From Pseudomonas moorei (GTDB lineage: Bacteria; Pseudomonadota; Gammaproteobacteria; Pseudomonadales; Pseudomonadaceae), in contig NZ_VZPP01000014.1 in assembly GCF_008801475.1 (NCBI RefSeq), positions 1-64,000 on the forward strand: a stretch of DNA of 64,000 nt. Reading direction: 5' to 3'. Below are positions 16,562-25,204 of this stretch, piece by piece (position 1 is the stretch's first letter; each line of letters starts with the position of its first letter). A program made the position numbers and the translations under genes. A model generated the notes under the pieces. That model was not told the origin of the DNA and did not search any database. It worked only from the letters and a program-made list of their open reading frames with translations.

Positions 16562-17776
16562 TCAGGACCAGTCATGACGCGGCGGTTTCACGCCGTTGAG
16601 CAGCCAGTTGCCGACCACGTGGTATTTCCAGCGCACCGGATCGTGCAAGGTATGCACCCGCGCATTGCGCCAGTGACGGTCGAAGTTGTGTTTCTTCAGG
16701 GTTGAACGAGTGCCGCCCAGTTCAAACAGCTTATTGCTCGCTTCAATGGCGATTTCGGTGGTCAGCACCTTGGCCCTGGCCACGGCCAGGGATGCGTTGG
16801 CAACGCTGCCTTCATCCGGTGCCTGGCGCGCTGCATCCAGCGTCCGCCCAGCCCGTTCCAGCAAGGCTTCGGCCGCCTCCAGGCGAATGTCCAGGCCTCC
16901 GACCTGAATGATGGTCAATGGATCTTCGCTGGCTCTTTCCACACCCGCATCGATCCATGGCCGGGCGAATTGCCGGACAAAGGCTATGGTGTCGCGCAAG
17001 GCGGCGCGGGCAATGCCGGCGTCGATGGCAGCGGTCGTCAATTGGGCGAACGGACCGGCCAGGGTCGGGCTGTCATAGGAGCGCCAGGTCGGGAACAGAT
17101 TGAACGCCGAAACGTGCAGATCTTCGGCCAGCACCGTGCCGCTGGAAGTGGTGCGCTGGCCGATGCTGTCCCAGTCGTCGATGATCAACAGCCCTTTGGT
17201 GCCGCGCGGGACGAACGCCAACTGACCTTTCTGCTCATCATCCAGCGCCAGCACCGCCAGCCAGTGCGCATACAACGACCCCGTGCAATACCCCTTGCGC
17301 CCGTTGATCACATGGCCGTCGCCGTAACGGCGGATGGTCGCCTGAATGTCCTGCACATGCTTGCCCCCGGTTTCCGACAAGGCGTTGGCGAACCGATGCC
17401 CCTGCAGTGCCAGTTCGAAGAAATGCGCCTGCTGCTCCGGAGTGCCTTGCAGCCGGATGTCTTCCAGCAAACAGTAGTGGTTTTGCGGGATCTGCCCCAG
17501 GGACGGGTCGGCCGCCGAGATGATCGCGATGATCTGCACCAGCACCGCGTAGGACACCTGTGCTCCGCCAAATTCCCTGGGCACCGTAATGCCCCAGAGG
17601 CCGCTGTTGGAAAACAGATCGACGATATCGGCGGGCACCTGGCGAGTACGGTCACGTTCGGCATCCTGCTCCAACAGAATCGCGGCCACGCGCTCGGCCA
17701 CGCGCAGGGCCTCGGCTTCGCTGGCGATCCGGTGGGCCGCTGGCGGGTTGATCGGATAAACGGCAGATTCAGACAT
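16562..17776 (-). CDS. sfnB: SfnB-family sulfur acquisition oxidoreductase
   Basis: 404 residues starting MSESAVYP; GAGAG lies about eight bases upstream. Acyl-CoA-dehydrogenase-like flavoprotein (GLWGITVPREFGGAQVSY, NALSETGGKHV, RKGYCTGSLYAHWL) of the SfnB/DszC type, related to MsuC at 12522. SfnB proteins are needed for use of dimethylsulfone and similar sulfur sources. First gene of sfnB-metI-metQ. A degenerate sigma-54 element and an ACTGT-N10-ACAGT palindrome stand upstream, suggesting co-regulation with the msu operon. Confidence 0.82.
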   Translation of the reverse strand: MSESAVYPINPPAAHRIASEAEALRVAERVAAILLEQDAERDRTRQVPADIVDLFSNSGLWGITVPREFGGAQVSYAVLVQIIAIISAADPSLGQIPQNHYCLLEDIRLQGTPEQQAHFFELALQGHRFANALSETGGKHVQDIQATIRRYGDGHVINGRKGYCTGSLYAHWLAVLALDDEQKGQLAFVPRGTKGLLIIDDWDSIGQRTTSSGTVLAEDLHVSAFNLFPTWRSYDSPTLAGPFAQLTTAAIDAGIARAALRDTIAFVRQFARPWIDAGVERASEDPLTIIQVGGLDIRLEAAEALLERAGRTLDAARQAPDEGSVANASLAVARAKVLTTEIAIEASNKLFELGGTRSTLKKHNFDRHWRNARVHTLHDPVRWKYHVVGNWLLNGVKPPRHDWS

Positions 17777-17812
17777 ACAAGACTCTCGATACCAGTGTTT
17801 AGCGAAGGTCAT

Positions 17813-17828
17813 TGTAGCTTCTGTGCCT
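17813..17828 (-). promoter_or_regulatory. degenerate sigma-54-like element before sfnB
   Basis: On the minus strand AGGCACAGAAGCTACA. The -24 half is good (GGCAC) but the invariant GC at -12 reads AC. The match is weak; it is listed because of its position 37 bp ahead of sfnB and the enhancer-like motif 75-120 bp further upstream. Confidence 0.3.
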
Positions 17829-17901
17829 GACTGCGAGAGCCCGTATTTACGGGTGCTTCAACGGGTTTTGACGGGTTCGACAATGCCGTAGCCAAGGCAA
17901 T

Positions 17902-17931
17902 CTGTTGCTTCACTGTTGATTGCCAGACAGT
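17902..17931. promoter_or_regulatory. ACTGT-N10-ACAGT palindrome shared with the msu upstream region
   Basis: CTGTTGCTT at 17902-17910, ACTGT at 17912-17916 and ACAGT at 17927-17931, with GCCAG inside the gap. The msu upstream site at 10456-10490 has the same CTGTTGCT, the same ACTGT-N10-ACAGT pair and an internal GCCAG. The 314-bp gap (17777-18090) between sfnB and the VOC gene holds no other feature I can name. Confidence 0.5.
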
Positions 17932-18090
17932 CGCGCTGATGCCGAACGAGGTGATTTTTTTTGTGAACTTGGCGAGTGCTGAAGATCAAAAACCAGACAG
18001 CGCCTTTTTCGGCAGGACCTACACTGGGAAGTCCTGCTGAAAAGCGGCGAATGAGATGTTCCATCTACAACAAAATCAGGGAGAACGATC

Positions 18091-18549
18091 ATGAGCGTCA
18101 AACCCATTCCAGAGGGCTACCACAGCATCACCCCGTACCTGGGGATCAAAAAAGCAGCCGAAGCCATCGAGTTTTACAAGAAGGCCTTCGGCGCGATCGA
18201 AGTCATGCGCCTGTCCATGCCCGACGGCGGTATCGGTCACGCCGAACTGCGCATCGGCGACTGCCCGATCATGCTCGGTACACCGTGCGATCAAGGCCCG
18301 TTGAGCAATCCGGACCAGTCGCCGTCCGTGGGGCTGCATCTGTACGTCACCGATGTGGACAAGTCCTATGACCAGGCCATCGCAGCCGGCGGTACGGTGG
18401 TGTCGCAGGTCAAGGATCAGTTTTATGGCGACCGTTCAGGAACGTTGAAAGACCCCTATGGCCATCTGTGGTTCCTGGCCACGCGCAAGGAGAATCTGAC
18501 TCAGGAACAGATCGAGCAGCGGGCGAAGGAGATGTTTCAGCAGGGTTAG
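18091..18549 (+). CDS. VOC-family protein, PhnB/glyoxalase-like
   Basis: 152 residues. Two beta-alpha-beta-beta-beta modules typical of vicinal-oxygen-chelate proteins of the PhnB (DUF1428/28-kDa-like) group: ITPYLGIKKAAEAIEFYKKAFG at the start and DPYGHLWFLATR at the end. No assigned reaction for this group; members bind metals or small molecules. AGGGAG precedes the ATG. Monocistronic, divergent from sfnB, with a REP directly downstream. Confidence 0.8.
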   Translation: MSVKPIPEGYHSITPYLGIKKAAEAIEFYKKAFGAIEVMRLSMPDGGIGHAELRIGDCPIMLGTPCDQGPLSNPDQSPSVGLHLYVTDVDKSYDQAIAAGGTVVSQVKDQFYGDRSGTLKDPYGHLWFLATRKENLTQEQIEQRAKEMFQQG

Positions 18550-18560
18550 TCATTTCATGT

Positions 18561-18590
18561 GTGGCGAGGGGGCAAGCCCGCTCCCACAGG
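18561..18590. repeat. REP element, single
   Basis: GTGGCGAGGGGGCAAGCCCG followed by CTCCCACAGG; the GGGC-AA-GCCC stem is perfect. It separates the VOC gene from the convergent sensor kinase gene. Confidence 0.75.
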
Positions 18591-18605
18591 GGCTCGCTTT
18601 GTTTG

Positions 18606-19928
18606 TCAGACCGGTTGCAACGGCATCGTCAGCTCAACCCGCAGCCCGTCCGCTCGACTGTCGAAACGCAGGGTGCAGCCGCAACGCTGGACGATGGCCT
18701 GGACAATCGCCAGGCCAAGGCCGCAACCGGTGCTGTGGCCGTTGCGCCAGAAGCGCTGGGTCAAGTGCTGCAGATCGTCTTCAGCGATGCCCGGCCCGTG
18801 ATCACGCACCACGAACTGCACGCGATTGCCGGTGGTTTGCAGACTCAACTCCACCGGACCTCCATCGGGGGTATGGCGCAGGGCGTTATCCAGAAGGTTG
18901 CGCAACGCCGCGATCGACAACACGGCAGGCATTTGCACCGGGGCATGGGAAAACCTGGCCGGCACTTCGAAGCGAATTCGCTCGCGATCACCGCCGGCCG
19001 CGTCCTGAATCGCCAGTTTCGCCACTTGCTCGGCGCTGCACTGCACGCCGTCATCGAACGACAGACTGCCTTCGACCCGCGCCAGCAACAGCAATTGCTC
19101 CAGGGTCCGGTGCAGGCGATCGGCGCCCTCTTCGGCCCGGGCCAGGGACTGATCCCGCGCGGCGCCGTCGGTCATGCGCGCCACCTGCAGGTGGGTCTTG
19201 ATCGCGGTCAAGGGGCTGCGCAGCTCGTGGGCCGCATCGCCGGTCAGACGGCGCTCGCGCTCGATGGTCTTGCCGATCCGCTGGAACAACTGATTCTGTG
19301 TATCCAGCAAGGGTTGCAGTTCGCTCGGCAACGGCTGGACCTGCAAGGGTTCCAGCGAATCGGCGCTGCGCCGCATCAGGGCATCGCGCATGCGATTGAG
19401 CGGCGCGAGCCCCTGGCCGATGCCCAGCCACAACAGGCACAGGCATCCGAGCAGCGCCACGCCCACCGGCACGGAAGCGGCCAGCAGGATCGACATGTTC
19501 AACGCCTCGCGCTCGATCTGCCGGTCGGCGGTGGTGATCCGCAGATCGCCACGGGCCAGGGTGAAACTGCGCCACGGCGCGCCATCGATTATCTGATCGT
19601 GGAAGCCCATTTTCTCCGCTTCCAAGGGCTGCCCCGGATCACTGTGGCTACGGGCAAGAATTTCCCCGCGCAAGGAACTGACCTGACAGGCCATGCCACC
19701 GGGGATATTCAGTTGTTCGGCACTGAAATGGGTGCCCTCGCCCTTGCTTGGCACGGGCGGCAATTGCTCCATCAAGCCGGCCACCATGCGCGCCGAGGCC
19801 ACCAGCCGCTGGTCGAGGGAAAACATCATCTGATTGCGCAAGTCGCTGAGCATCCAGGCCGCAGCCAGCGCCCAGATCAGCGCAAACGCGGCGCCGAGCG
19901 TCAGGCTCAGGCGCAAACGCAAACTCAT
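18606..19928 (-). CDS. dsbS: sensor histidine kinase, DsbS-like
   Basis: 440 residues: N-terminal membrane helix, periplasmic sensor of about 120 residues, second membrane helix (ILLAASVPVGVALLGCLCLL), HAMP-like linker, HisKA with phospho-His in GDAAHELRSPLTAIK and a HATPase domain (N box LRNLLDNALRH, G boxes DHGPGIAE and GCGLGLAIV). The ATG overlaps the stop of the response-regulator gene (an in-frame GTG lies one codon upstream). The location beside dsbD and dsbG matches the P. aeruginosa DsbRS pair, described as controlling dsb genes under copper stress; the same role is inferred here. Confidence 0.8.
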   Translation of the reverse strand: MSLRLRLSLTLGAAFALIWALAAAWMLSDLRNQMMFSLDQRLVASARMVAGLMEQLPPVPSKGEGTHFSAEQLNIPGGMACQVSSLRGEILARSHSDPGQPLEAEKMGFHDQIIDGAPWRSFTLARGDLRITTADRQIEREALNMSILLAASVPVGVALLGCLCLLWLGIGQGLAPLNRMRDALMRRSADSLEPLQVQPLPSELQPLLDTQNQLFQRIGKTIERERRLTGDAAHELRSPLTAIKTHLQVARMTDGAARDQSLARAEEGADRLHRTLEQLLLLARVEGSLSFDDGVQCSAEQVAKLAIQDAAGGDRERIRFEVPARFSHAPVQMPAVLSIAALRNLLDNALRHTPDGGPVELSLQTTGNRVQFVVRDHGPGIAEDDLQHLTQRFWRNGHSTGCGLGLAIVQAIVQRCGCTLRFDSRADGLRVELTMPLQPV

Positions 19929-20608
19929 CACTTCTGTCGTTCTCCGCCATCAGCCGGCCCCAGGCGATAGCCCAGGCCACGCACGGTCTCGACGATGCCA
20001 TTGCCGAGCTTGCGCCGCAGGTGATGGATATGGACGTTGAGGGCGTTGCTTTCCAGTTCGTCATTGAACCCGTAGACGCTGTCCTTGAGCTGCTCGGTCG
20101 ACAATACGCGGCCGCGGTTGTGCAAAAGAGCCTGCAACAGCGACTGTTCGCGACGCGACAGGTCCACCGGCTGGCCGGCGAGCAGGGTTTCGCGGGTGCT
20201 CGGGTCGTAGGTCAGCGCACCGTGTTCGATCAGGTTGACGCTGCGCCCCGCCACCCGGCGCAACAGGGTGTGCAGGCGTGCGGCCAGTTCGCGCAGGTCG
20301 AACGGTTTGAGCAGGTAGTCGTCGGCACCGGCCTGCAGGCCGTCGACGCGGTCGGTGACCGAGTCCCGGGCCGTGAGGATCAACACCGGCAACTCCAGAC
20401 CGTTGTGACGCAGTTGCTGCAACAACTTCAGGCCGTCCTCGTCGGGCAAGCCGAGATCAAGCACCATCACGTCGAATTCGGCGACCTTGAGCATTGCCCG
20501 GGCGGCGGACGCCGTGGCCACATGCTCCACGGTCAAACCCTGGGCGGTCAGGCCGGCGACGATGCCGCTGGCGATCAACTCATCGTCTTCGCAAACCAGT
20601 ACGTGCAT
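19928..20608 (-). CDS. dsbR: OmpR-family response regulator, DsbR-like
   Basis: 226 residues: receiver domain with the acidic pair in VCEDDE, phospho-Asp in MVLDLGLPDEDG and Lys in YLLKPFD; C-terminal winged helix ending VETVRGLGYRLG. First gene of the regulator-kinase operon, four-base overlap with the kinase. It is divergent from dsbD, and the 154-bp gap holds two GGTTAATC repeats 11 bp apart that fit OmpR-type dimer binding. Confidence 0.83.
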   Translation of the reverse strand: MHVLVCEDDELIASGIVAGLTAQGLTVEHVATASAARAMLKVAEFDVMVLDLGLPDEDGLKLLQQLRHNGLELPVLILTARDSVTDRVDGLQAGADDYLLKPFDLRELAARLHTLLRRVAGRSVNLIEHGALTYDPSTRETLLAGQPVDLSRREQSLLQALLHNRGRVLSTEQLKDSVYGFNDELESNALNVHIHHLRRKLGNGIVETVRGLGYRLGPADGGERQK

Positions 20609-20696
20609 GGAAAGCCTCGCAGAAATAAAGCGGATTAGGCCGCAGACCGATTAAGCGGACATTATGCCGCAAGCACCGCCGCCACAAGGCTGCCGG

Positions 20697-20715
20697 GGTT
20701 AATCATCGGTTAATC
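20697..20715 (+). promoter_or_regulatory. direct repeat GGTTAATC-N3-GGTTAATC, probable DsbR box
   Basis: GGTTAATC at 20697-20704 and 20708-20715, start-to-start 11 bp (one helical turn), 48 bp before dsbD. Tandem 11-bp-phased repeats are the usual target of OmpR/PhoB regulators. Binding by the adjacent regulator is inferred. Confidence 0.65.
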
Positions 20716-20762
20716 GCCACCGCCCATTGTGCAATGCACTTGCACAGAACCAAGGCTTATTC

Positions 20763-22499
20763 ATGCGTCGACTGTTTTTATTTTTTGTTCTCTTGATCTC
20801 GGGTCTGGCCCAGGCGGGAACCAATCCGTTTGAGACCAAACCCGACTTTCTTCCGGTCGGCAAAGCTTTCACGTTCACCTCCGAACGTCTGGAGTCCGGT
20901 GAAACCCAGCTGTTCTGGCAAATTGCCGATGGCTACTACCTGTACCAAAAGCGCCTGAAATTTGATGGCTTGCCGACTGAACAGCATCCAGCACTGCCTG
21001 AAGGCGAAGCTCACAGCGACGAGTTTTTCGGTGAACAGCAGGTCTATCGCCAGGGCCTGGAACTGAAAATCCCTGCCGGTGCCAGCGGCCAGGTCAAGGT
21101 GGGCTTCCAGGGCTGTGCCGATGCCGGTCTGTGTTATCCGCCGCAAACGCAAGTTGTCGACCTGGGTGGCAAAGCCGCCAGCTTCGCGACAGACGAAGCC
21201 GCGGATCAAGCCTTGGCCAATGGCCTGCAACAGCGGGCACTCGGCTTAAGTCTTCTGGTGTTTTTCGGCCTGGGCCTGCTGCTGGCCTTTACCCCTTGTT
21301 CACTGCCGATGCTGCCGATCCTGGCCGGGCTGATCGTCGGCAGCGGCGCTTCGCCCAAGCGCGGTTTTGCCCTGGCCAGCAGTTATGTCGTGAGTATGGC
21401 GCTGGTCTATGCCGCAATGGGCGTGCTGGCAGCGCTGCTCGGTGCGAACCTGCAGGCGTTGTTACAGAACCCGTGGCTGCTCGGCAGCTTCGCGGCGATT
21501 TTCGTCCTGCTGGCGTTGCCGATGTTCGGTTTCTTTGAACTGCAACTGCCGGTGGCCGTGCGCGACCGCCTGGAGAACGTCTCGCGCAATCAGCGTGGCG
21601 GCAGTCTGGTTGGCGCCGGTGTGCTGGGCGCCTTGTCCGGGCTGCTGGTCGGTCCGTGCATGACCGCGCCGCTGGCCGGCGCCCTGCTCTACATCGCACA
21701 AAGCGGTAACGCGTTGCACGGCGGCTTGATCCTGTTTGCCATGGGTATCGGCATCGGTGTGCCACTGTTGTTGCTGGTGACCGTCGGTAATCGCTTCCTG
21801 CCCAAACCTGGCGCCTGGATGAACCTGCTCAAGGGCATCTTCGGCTTCCTGTTCCTCGCCACCGCGTTGCTGATGCTGCGCCCGGTGCTGGATGAATCGC
21901 TGTGGGTCGGCTTGTGCGGGGCGTTGTTGTTGATCGCCGCGTACAGTGCCTGGAAGCAGTCGGAAGGTTTTGGCCGTGTCGCTCATCTGTTCGGCGCCAG
22001 TTCGCTGCTGCTCGGGTTGTGGGGCAGTCTGTTGATGATCGGTGCGGCGGGTGGCGCGGATGACCTGTTCAAGCCATTGCAGGTCTACAACACTGCCAAT
22101 GCGCGCGGGGCCAGCAGTCCGGTCGGCCACAACGTCTTCACCACCATCAAGGACCCCGCCGCGCTGCAACGGGAACTCGACGCGGCGCAGGCTCAGGGCC
22201 AGTGGGTCCTGCTGGATTACTATGCGGACTGGTGCGTGTCGTGCAAGGTCATGGAGAAACAGGTGTTCGGCAAAGCGGATGTGCTCGAAGCCCTCAGCGA
22301 CGTGCGCTTGCTCCGCCTGGACGTCACCGCCGACAATGCCGCCAGCCGCGAATTGCTCGGCCGCTATAAAGTGCCTGGGCCGCCGAGCCTGCTGTGGATC
22401 GGTGCCGATGGCAACGAACGTCGCAGCCAGCGCATCACTGGCGAGGTCGATGCCACCACCTTCCTGCAACGCTGGACCACCACCCGAGACGCCCGTTAA
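20763..22499 (+). CDS. dsbD: thiol:disulfide interchange protein DsbD
   Basis: 578 residues, full length compared with E. coli DsbD (565). Signal peptide ending AQAG, then the periplasmic alpha domain with its cysteine pair in GCADAGLCYPP (about residues 108-118), eight membrane helices with the redox pair in FTPCSLP and GPCMTAP, and a C-terminal thioredoxin-like domain with WCVSCK. It carries electrons from cytoplasmic thioredoxin to periplasmic partners such as the DsbG and TlpA-like proteins encoded next. MRRLFLFF is the start that yields a signal peptide. The stop overlaps the next ATG (TAATG). Confidence 0.92.
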   Translation: MRRLFLFFVLLISGLAQAGTNPFETKPDFLPVGKAFTFTSERLESGETQLFWQIADGYYLYQKRLKFDGLPTEQHPALPEGEAHSDEFFGEQQVYRQGLELKIPAGASGQVKVGFQGCADAGLCYPPQTQVVDLGGKAASFATDEAADQALANGLQQRALGLSLLVFFGLGLLLAFTPCSLPMLPILAGLIVGSGASPKRGFALASSYVVSMALVYAAMGVLAALLGANLQALLQNPWLLGSFAAIFVLLALPMFGFFELQLPVAVRDRLENVSRNQRGGSLVGAGVLGALSGLLVGPCMTAPLAGALLYIAQSGNALHGGLILFAMGIGIGVPLLLLVTVGNRFLPKPGAWMNLLKGIFGFLFLATALLMLRPVLDESLWVGLCGALLLIAAYSAWKQSEGFGRVAHLFGASSLLLGLWGSLLMIGAAGGADDLFKPLQVYNTANARGASSPVGHNVFTTIKDPAALQRELDAAQAQGQWVLLDYYADWCVSCKVMEKQVFGKADVLEALSDVRLLRLDVTADNAASRELLGRYKVPGPPSLLWIGADGNERRSQRITGEVDATTFLQRWTTTRDAR

Positions 22500-23353
22500 T
22501 GCTGACATTCACCCTCGGCACCTTTGCCATCGCGCTCAACCACCTGCTGCTGATCAGTGCATTGGCGCTGGCGACATTCATCGGCTGGCGGGTGGCCAAG
22601 CGCGGAGGCGAGAACCCCGAGTCGGCGCTGTTCAGTCTGTTCCTGGTCGGCATGCTCGCGTCGCGAATCGGTTTCGTCGCCGTTTACTGGATGCATTATC
22701 GCAATGACCCCTGGCAGATCATCGACCTGCGCGACGGCGGTTTCCTCGCCTGGCCGGGAGTGATCGCGCTGGTGCTTGCCACGCTGTACCGCGCCTGGCG
22801 TCGGCCCGGCCTGCGCCGTCCGTTAGGCTTCGGCGTGGCAAGTGGCCTGGCCTTCTGGTTGCTGGCGACCTTCTCCTTGAGTCTCTACGAACAAGGCACG
22901 CGCCTGCCGGAGATCACCCTGCGCAACGCCGCCGGGGAAACCGTGCAACTGGCCGACTACAAGGGCGGCCCGCTGGTCATCAATCTCTGGGCCACCTGGT
23001 GCCCGCCGTGTCGCCGGGAAATGCCGGTGCTCGAAAGCGCCCAGCAACAGCGCCCGGACCTGACCTTCCTGTTCGTCAATCAGGCCGAAAGCATGCAAAG
23101 CGTCAGCACCTTTCTGGAAACCCAGGGCCTGAGCCTGTCCAACGTACTGTTCGACGGCAGCGGCCGCCTGGGCCAGGCCGTTGGCTCCATGGCGTTGCCG
23201 ACTACGCTGTTCTATAGCCCAGATGGTCGCCTGCTGGGCAGCCATCTGGGCGAGTTGTCACAAGCCAGCCTGGCTCGCGCACTGGAAAACTTCGATACCG
23301 CTCCTGCCACTTCTTCAAGGAAACTGCCATGCCCCGCCTCCGCCACCTGCTGA
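22499..23353 (+). CDS. membrane-anchored TlpA-like thioredoxin
   Basis: 284 residues. About four hydrophobic segments at the N terminus, with ARIGFV-like features reminiscent of prolipoprotein diacylglyceryl transferase (LFLVGMLASRIGFVAVYW), then a TlpA/ResA-type thioredoxin domain with active site WCPPC (residues about 167-171) and cis-Pro in SMALPTTLF. Expected to reduce disulfides in the periplasm using electrons from DsbD. Start overlaps the dsbD stop, and the 3' end overlaps dsbG by 25 bp in another frame, so the three genes form one operon. Confidence 0.85.
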   Translation: MLTFTLGTFAIALNHLLLISALALATFIGWRVAKRGGENPESALFSLFLVGMLASRIGFVAVYWMHYRNDPWQIIDLRDGGFLAWPGVIALVLATLYRAWRRPGLRRPLGFGVASGLAFWLLATFSLSLYEQGTRLPEITLRNAAGETVQLADYKGGPLVINLWATWCPPCRREMPVLESAQQQRPDLTFLFVNQAESMQSVSTFLETQGLSLSNVLFDGSGRLGQAVGSMALPTTLFYSPDGRLLGSHLGELSQASLARALENFDTAPATSSRKLPCPASATC

Positions 23354-24096
23354 CCCTTAGCCTGGGTGCCGCCCTGCTGCACCTGCCATCGGTGCAGGCC
23401 GAAGAGCTGCCCGAGGCGATCAAGAAGATCGAAGCCAAGGGCGCCAAAATCGTCGGCCAGTTCGACGCCCCCGCCGGCCTGCGCGGTTATGCGGCGCAAT
23501 ACCAGAACCGCGGTATGGCGCTGTACCTGACGCCGGATGGCAAGCACGTGTTGCTGGGCAATCTGTACGACGCGGAGGGCAACGACCTGAGCAGCGCGCC
23601 GTTGCAGAAACTGGTCTACGGACCAATGTCCAAGGAAGTCTGGGGCAAGTTCGAGGCCAGCAGCTGGATCGGCGACGGCGACAAGAATGCCCCGCGCATC
23701 GTCTACCTGTTCAGCGATCCGAACTGCCCTTACTGCAACATGTTCTGGGAACAGGCGCGGCCATGGGTCAAGGCTGGCAAGGTGCAACTGCGCCACATCA
23801 TGGTCGGTATCATTCGTGAAGACAGTCCGGGCAAGTCCGCTGCCCTGCTCGCCGCCAAGGATCCGCAAAAAGCCCTGGCGGACCACGAAGCCGCCGGCAA
23901 GGGCAGTTCGCTCAAGGCGTTGAAGGATGTGTCACCGGCGATTCAGGCCAAACTGGCGGCGAACATGCAGTTGATGGAAGACCTGGAGCTGCAAGCCACC
24001 CCGGCGATCTTCTATATGGATGACAAGGGTGAACTGCAACAGCAGCAAGGGGCGCCGTCGCCGGACACACTGGCGAAGATTCTCGGGCCCAAGTGA
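23329..24096 (+). CDS. dsbG: thiol:disulfide isomerase DsbG
   Basis: 255 residues with a signal peptide (cleavage after VQA), an N-terminal dimerisation domain and a thioredoxin-like catalytic domain. Active site CPYC in SDPNCPYCNMFW and cis-Pro in LQATPAIFY, both as in DsbG/DsbC. It protects single cysteines and reshuffles disulfides in the periplasm, being kept reduced by DsbD. AAGGAAACTGCC precedes the ATG within the preceding gene. Confidence 0.88.
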   Translation: MPRLRHLLTLSLGAALLHLPSVQAEELPEAIKKIEAKGAKIVGQFDAPAGLRGYAAQYQNRGMALYLTPDGKHVLLGNLYDAEGNDLSSAPLQKLVYGPMSKEVWGKFEASSWIGDGDKNAPRIVYLFSDPNCPYCNMFWEQARPWVKAGKVQLRHIMVGIIREDSPGKSAALLAAKDPQKALADHEAAGKGSSLKALKDVSPAIQAKLAANMQLMEDLELQATPAIFYMDDKGELQQQQGAPSPDTLAKILGPK

Positions 24097-24106
24097 CCTC
24101 ATCGGA

Positions 24107-24163
24107 CCCATCGCGAGCAGGTAATCGTATTTCCCTGTGCGAGCGAGTCTGCTCGCAATGGGG
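24107..24163. repeat. compact degenerate REPIN
   Basis: A truncated REP arm (CCATCGCGAGCAG, 24108-24120) and a full arm (24133-24163, CGAGCGAGTCTGCTCGC core) in inverted orientation, only 12 bp apart. It lies between the convergent dsbG and hydrolase genes. Confidence 0.6.
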
Positions 24164-24173
24164 CCATTGCAGC

Positions 24174-24989
24174 CTACTGGTGTCTCTCGGCCAAAAACCC
24201 AAGCAACGTCTCGGTGACAAACGCCGGATTTTCCAGATTTGAAATATGCCCCGCCTCCGGCACCAACACATGGGGGCAACCGATCAGCTCGGCCATTTCC
24301 CGCGCTTCGCTGGGTGGGCGTGGCTTGTCCTGATCGCCACAGATCACCAGCGTCGTCGCTGCGTTCAATTCGCCCAGGCGCGGCAACAGATCCTCGCGGC
24401 CAAAGGTAATCCGCCCCATCGGTACGATGCTTTCGCGCAGGCGTTCAGGCGGCAGCGCGGCGAGACTGGCGCGAAAGTCCTGGTACATCGCCGATTGCGG
24501 ATCGATGCCAGGACGGAAAAAGATCGGCACCACGATGTCGAGCAGTTGCGGCGAAATCACGCCGGTTTCTTCAATCATTTTCAGCAGTGAAAAATAGTAC
24601 TGGCGGGTGGGTTCCGGCTCGACGCCCAAAAAAGTGTCCATCAGCACCAGACCGTTCAAGCGTTGCGGCACCGACAACGCCAGCCGCGCGCCCCACATGC
24701 CCCCCACCGAAAGGCCCACCAGGGTGAAGCGTTCTATTTCCAGATGATCGAGCAACGCCAGTGCCTGAAGGGCGATATCGTCCAGCGAGCCGGTGCCATC
24801 CGGAATCCGCCCGGATTCACCATGGCCCCACAGGTCCAGCGCAATCACCCGATACTGTTGCGACAACGCGGCAATCTGCGGCGCCCACATGCTCTGGTCC
24901 CACAGGTAACTGCCGGCCAGCAGCACCGCCGGGCCAGTGCCTTGATCGATAAAGTGAAGGGGTTGTCCGTCGATGGTTACGAAGGGCAT
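24174..24989 (-). CDS. alpha/beta-fold hydrolase
   Basis: 271 residues. Nucleophile elbow GLSVGG (Ser about residue 95), acid in VICGDQDKPRP, and base His in PEAGHISNLE give a complete Ser-Asp-His triad; DLWGHGESG is the usual loop before the cap. Similar in outline to 3-oxoadipate enol-lactonase-like hydrolases, but the substrate cannot be named. The start MPFVTIDGQPLHF is chosen because homologous folds begin here; the frame is open 73 codons further upstream in non-coding-looking sequence. Confidence 0.82.
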   Translation of the reverse strand: MPFVTIDGQPLHFIDQGTGPAVLLAGSYLWDQSMWAPQIAALSQQYRVIALDLWGHGESGRIPDGTGSLDDIALQALALLDHLEIERFTLVGLSVGGMWGARLALSVPQRLNGLVLMDTFLGVEPEPTRQYYFSLLKMIEETGVISPQLLDIVVPIFFRPGIDPQSAMYQDFRASLAALPPERLRESIVPMGRITFGREDLLPRLGELNAATTLVICGDQDKPRPPSEAREMAELIGCPHVLVPEAGHISNLENPAFVTETLLGFLAERHQ

Positions 24990-25085
24990 TGACTGTCTCC
25001 GCTGGAAAAATGGAGCCGGAAGGCTGAGCTGCCGAGGACTGGCAGTCAATCGCGAGAATGCACTCGTTTGTACAGTGCATGATCT

Positions 25086-25115
25086 GCCGCTATTGCTGGC
25101 AAGCCAGTTCACAGG
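25086..25115. repeat. REP element, single
   Basis: CTGGC-AA-GCCAG stem (25096-25107) between GCCGCTATTG and TTCACAGG, in the gap upstream of the hydrolase gene. Confidence 0.6.
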
Positions 25116-25204
25116 GTGATCTCCTGTGAACCCAATGTTTGTGAACACAAAGGATCGATGTGGGAGATACGCCGTATCGGGGCGGGAAATCGAAGTGAGA
25201 TCAG

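Noticed and set aside
18468..19970. 500-codon plus-strand frame opposite the DsbS kinase gene
   Set aside because: It starts within the VOC gene, runs through a REP and has no recognisable domain.
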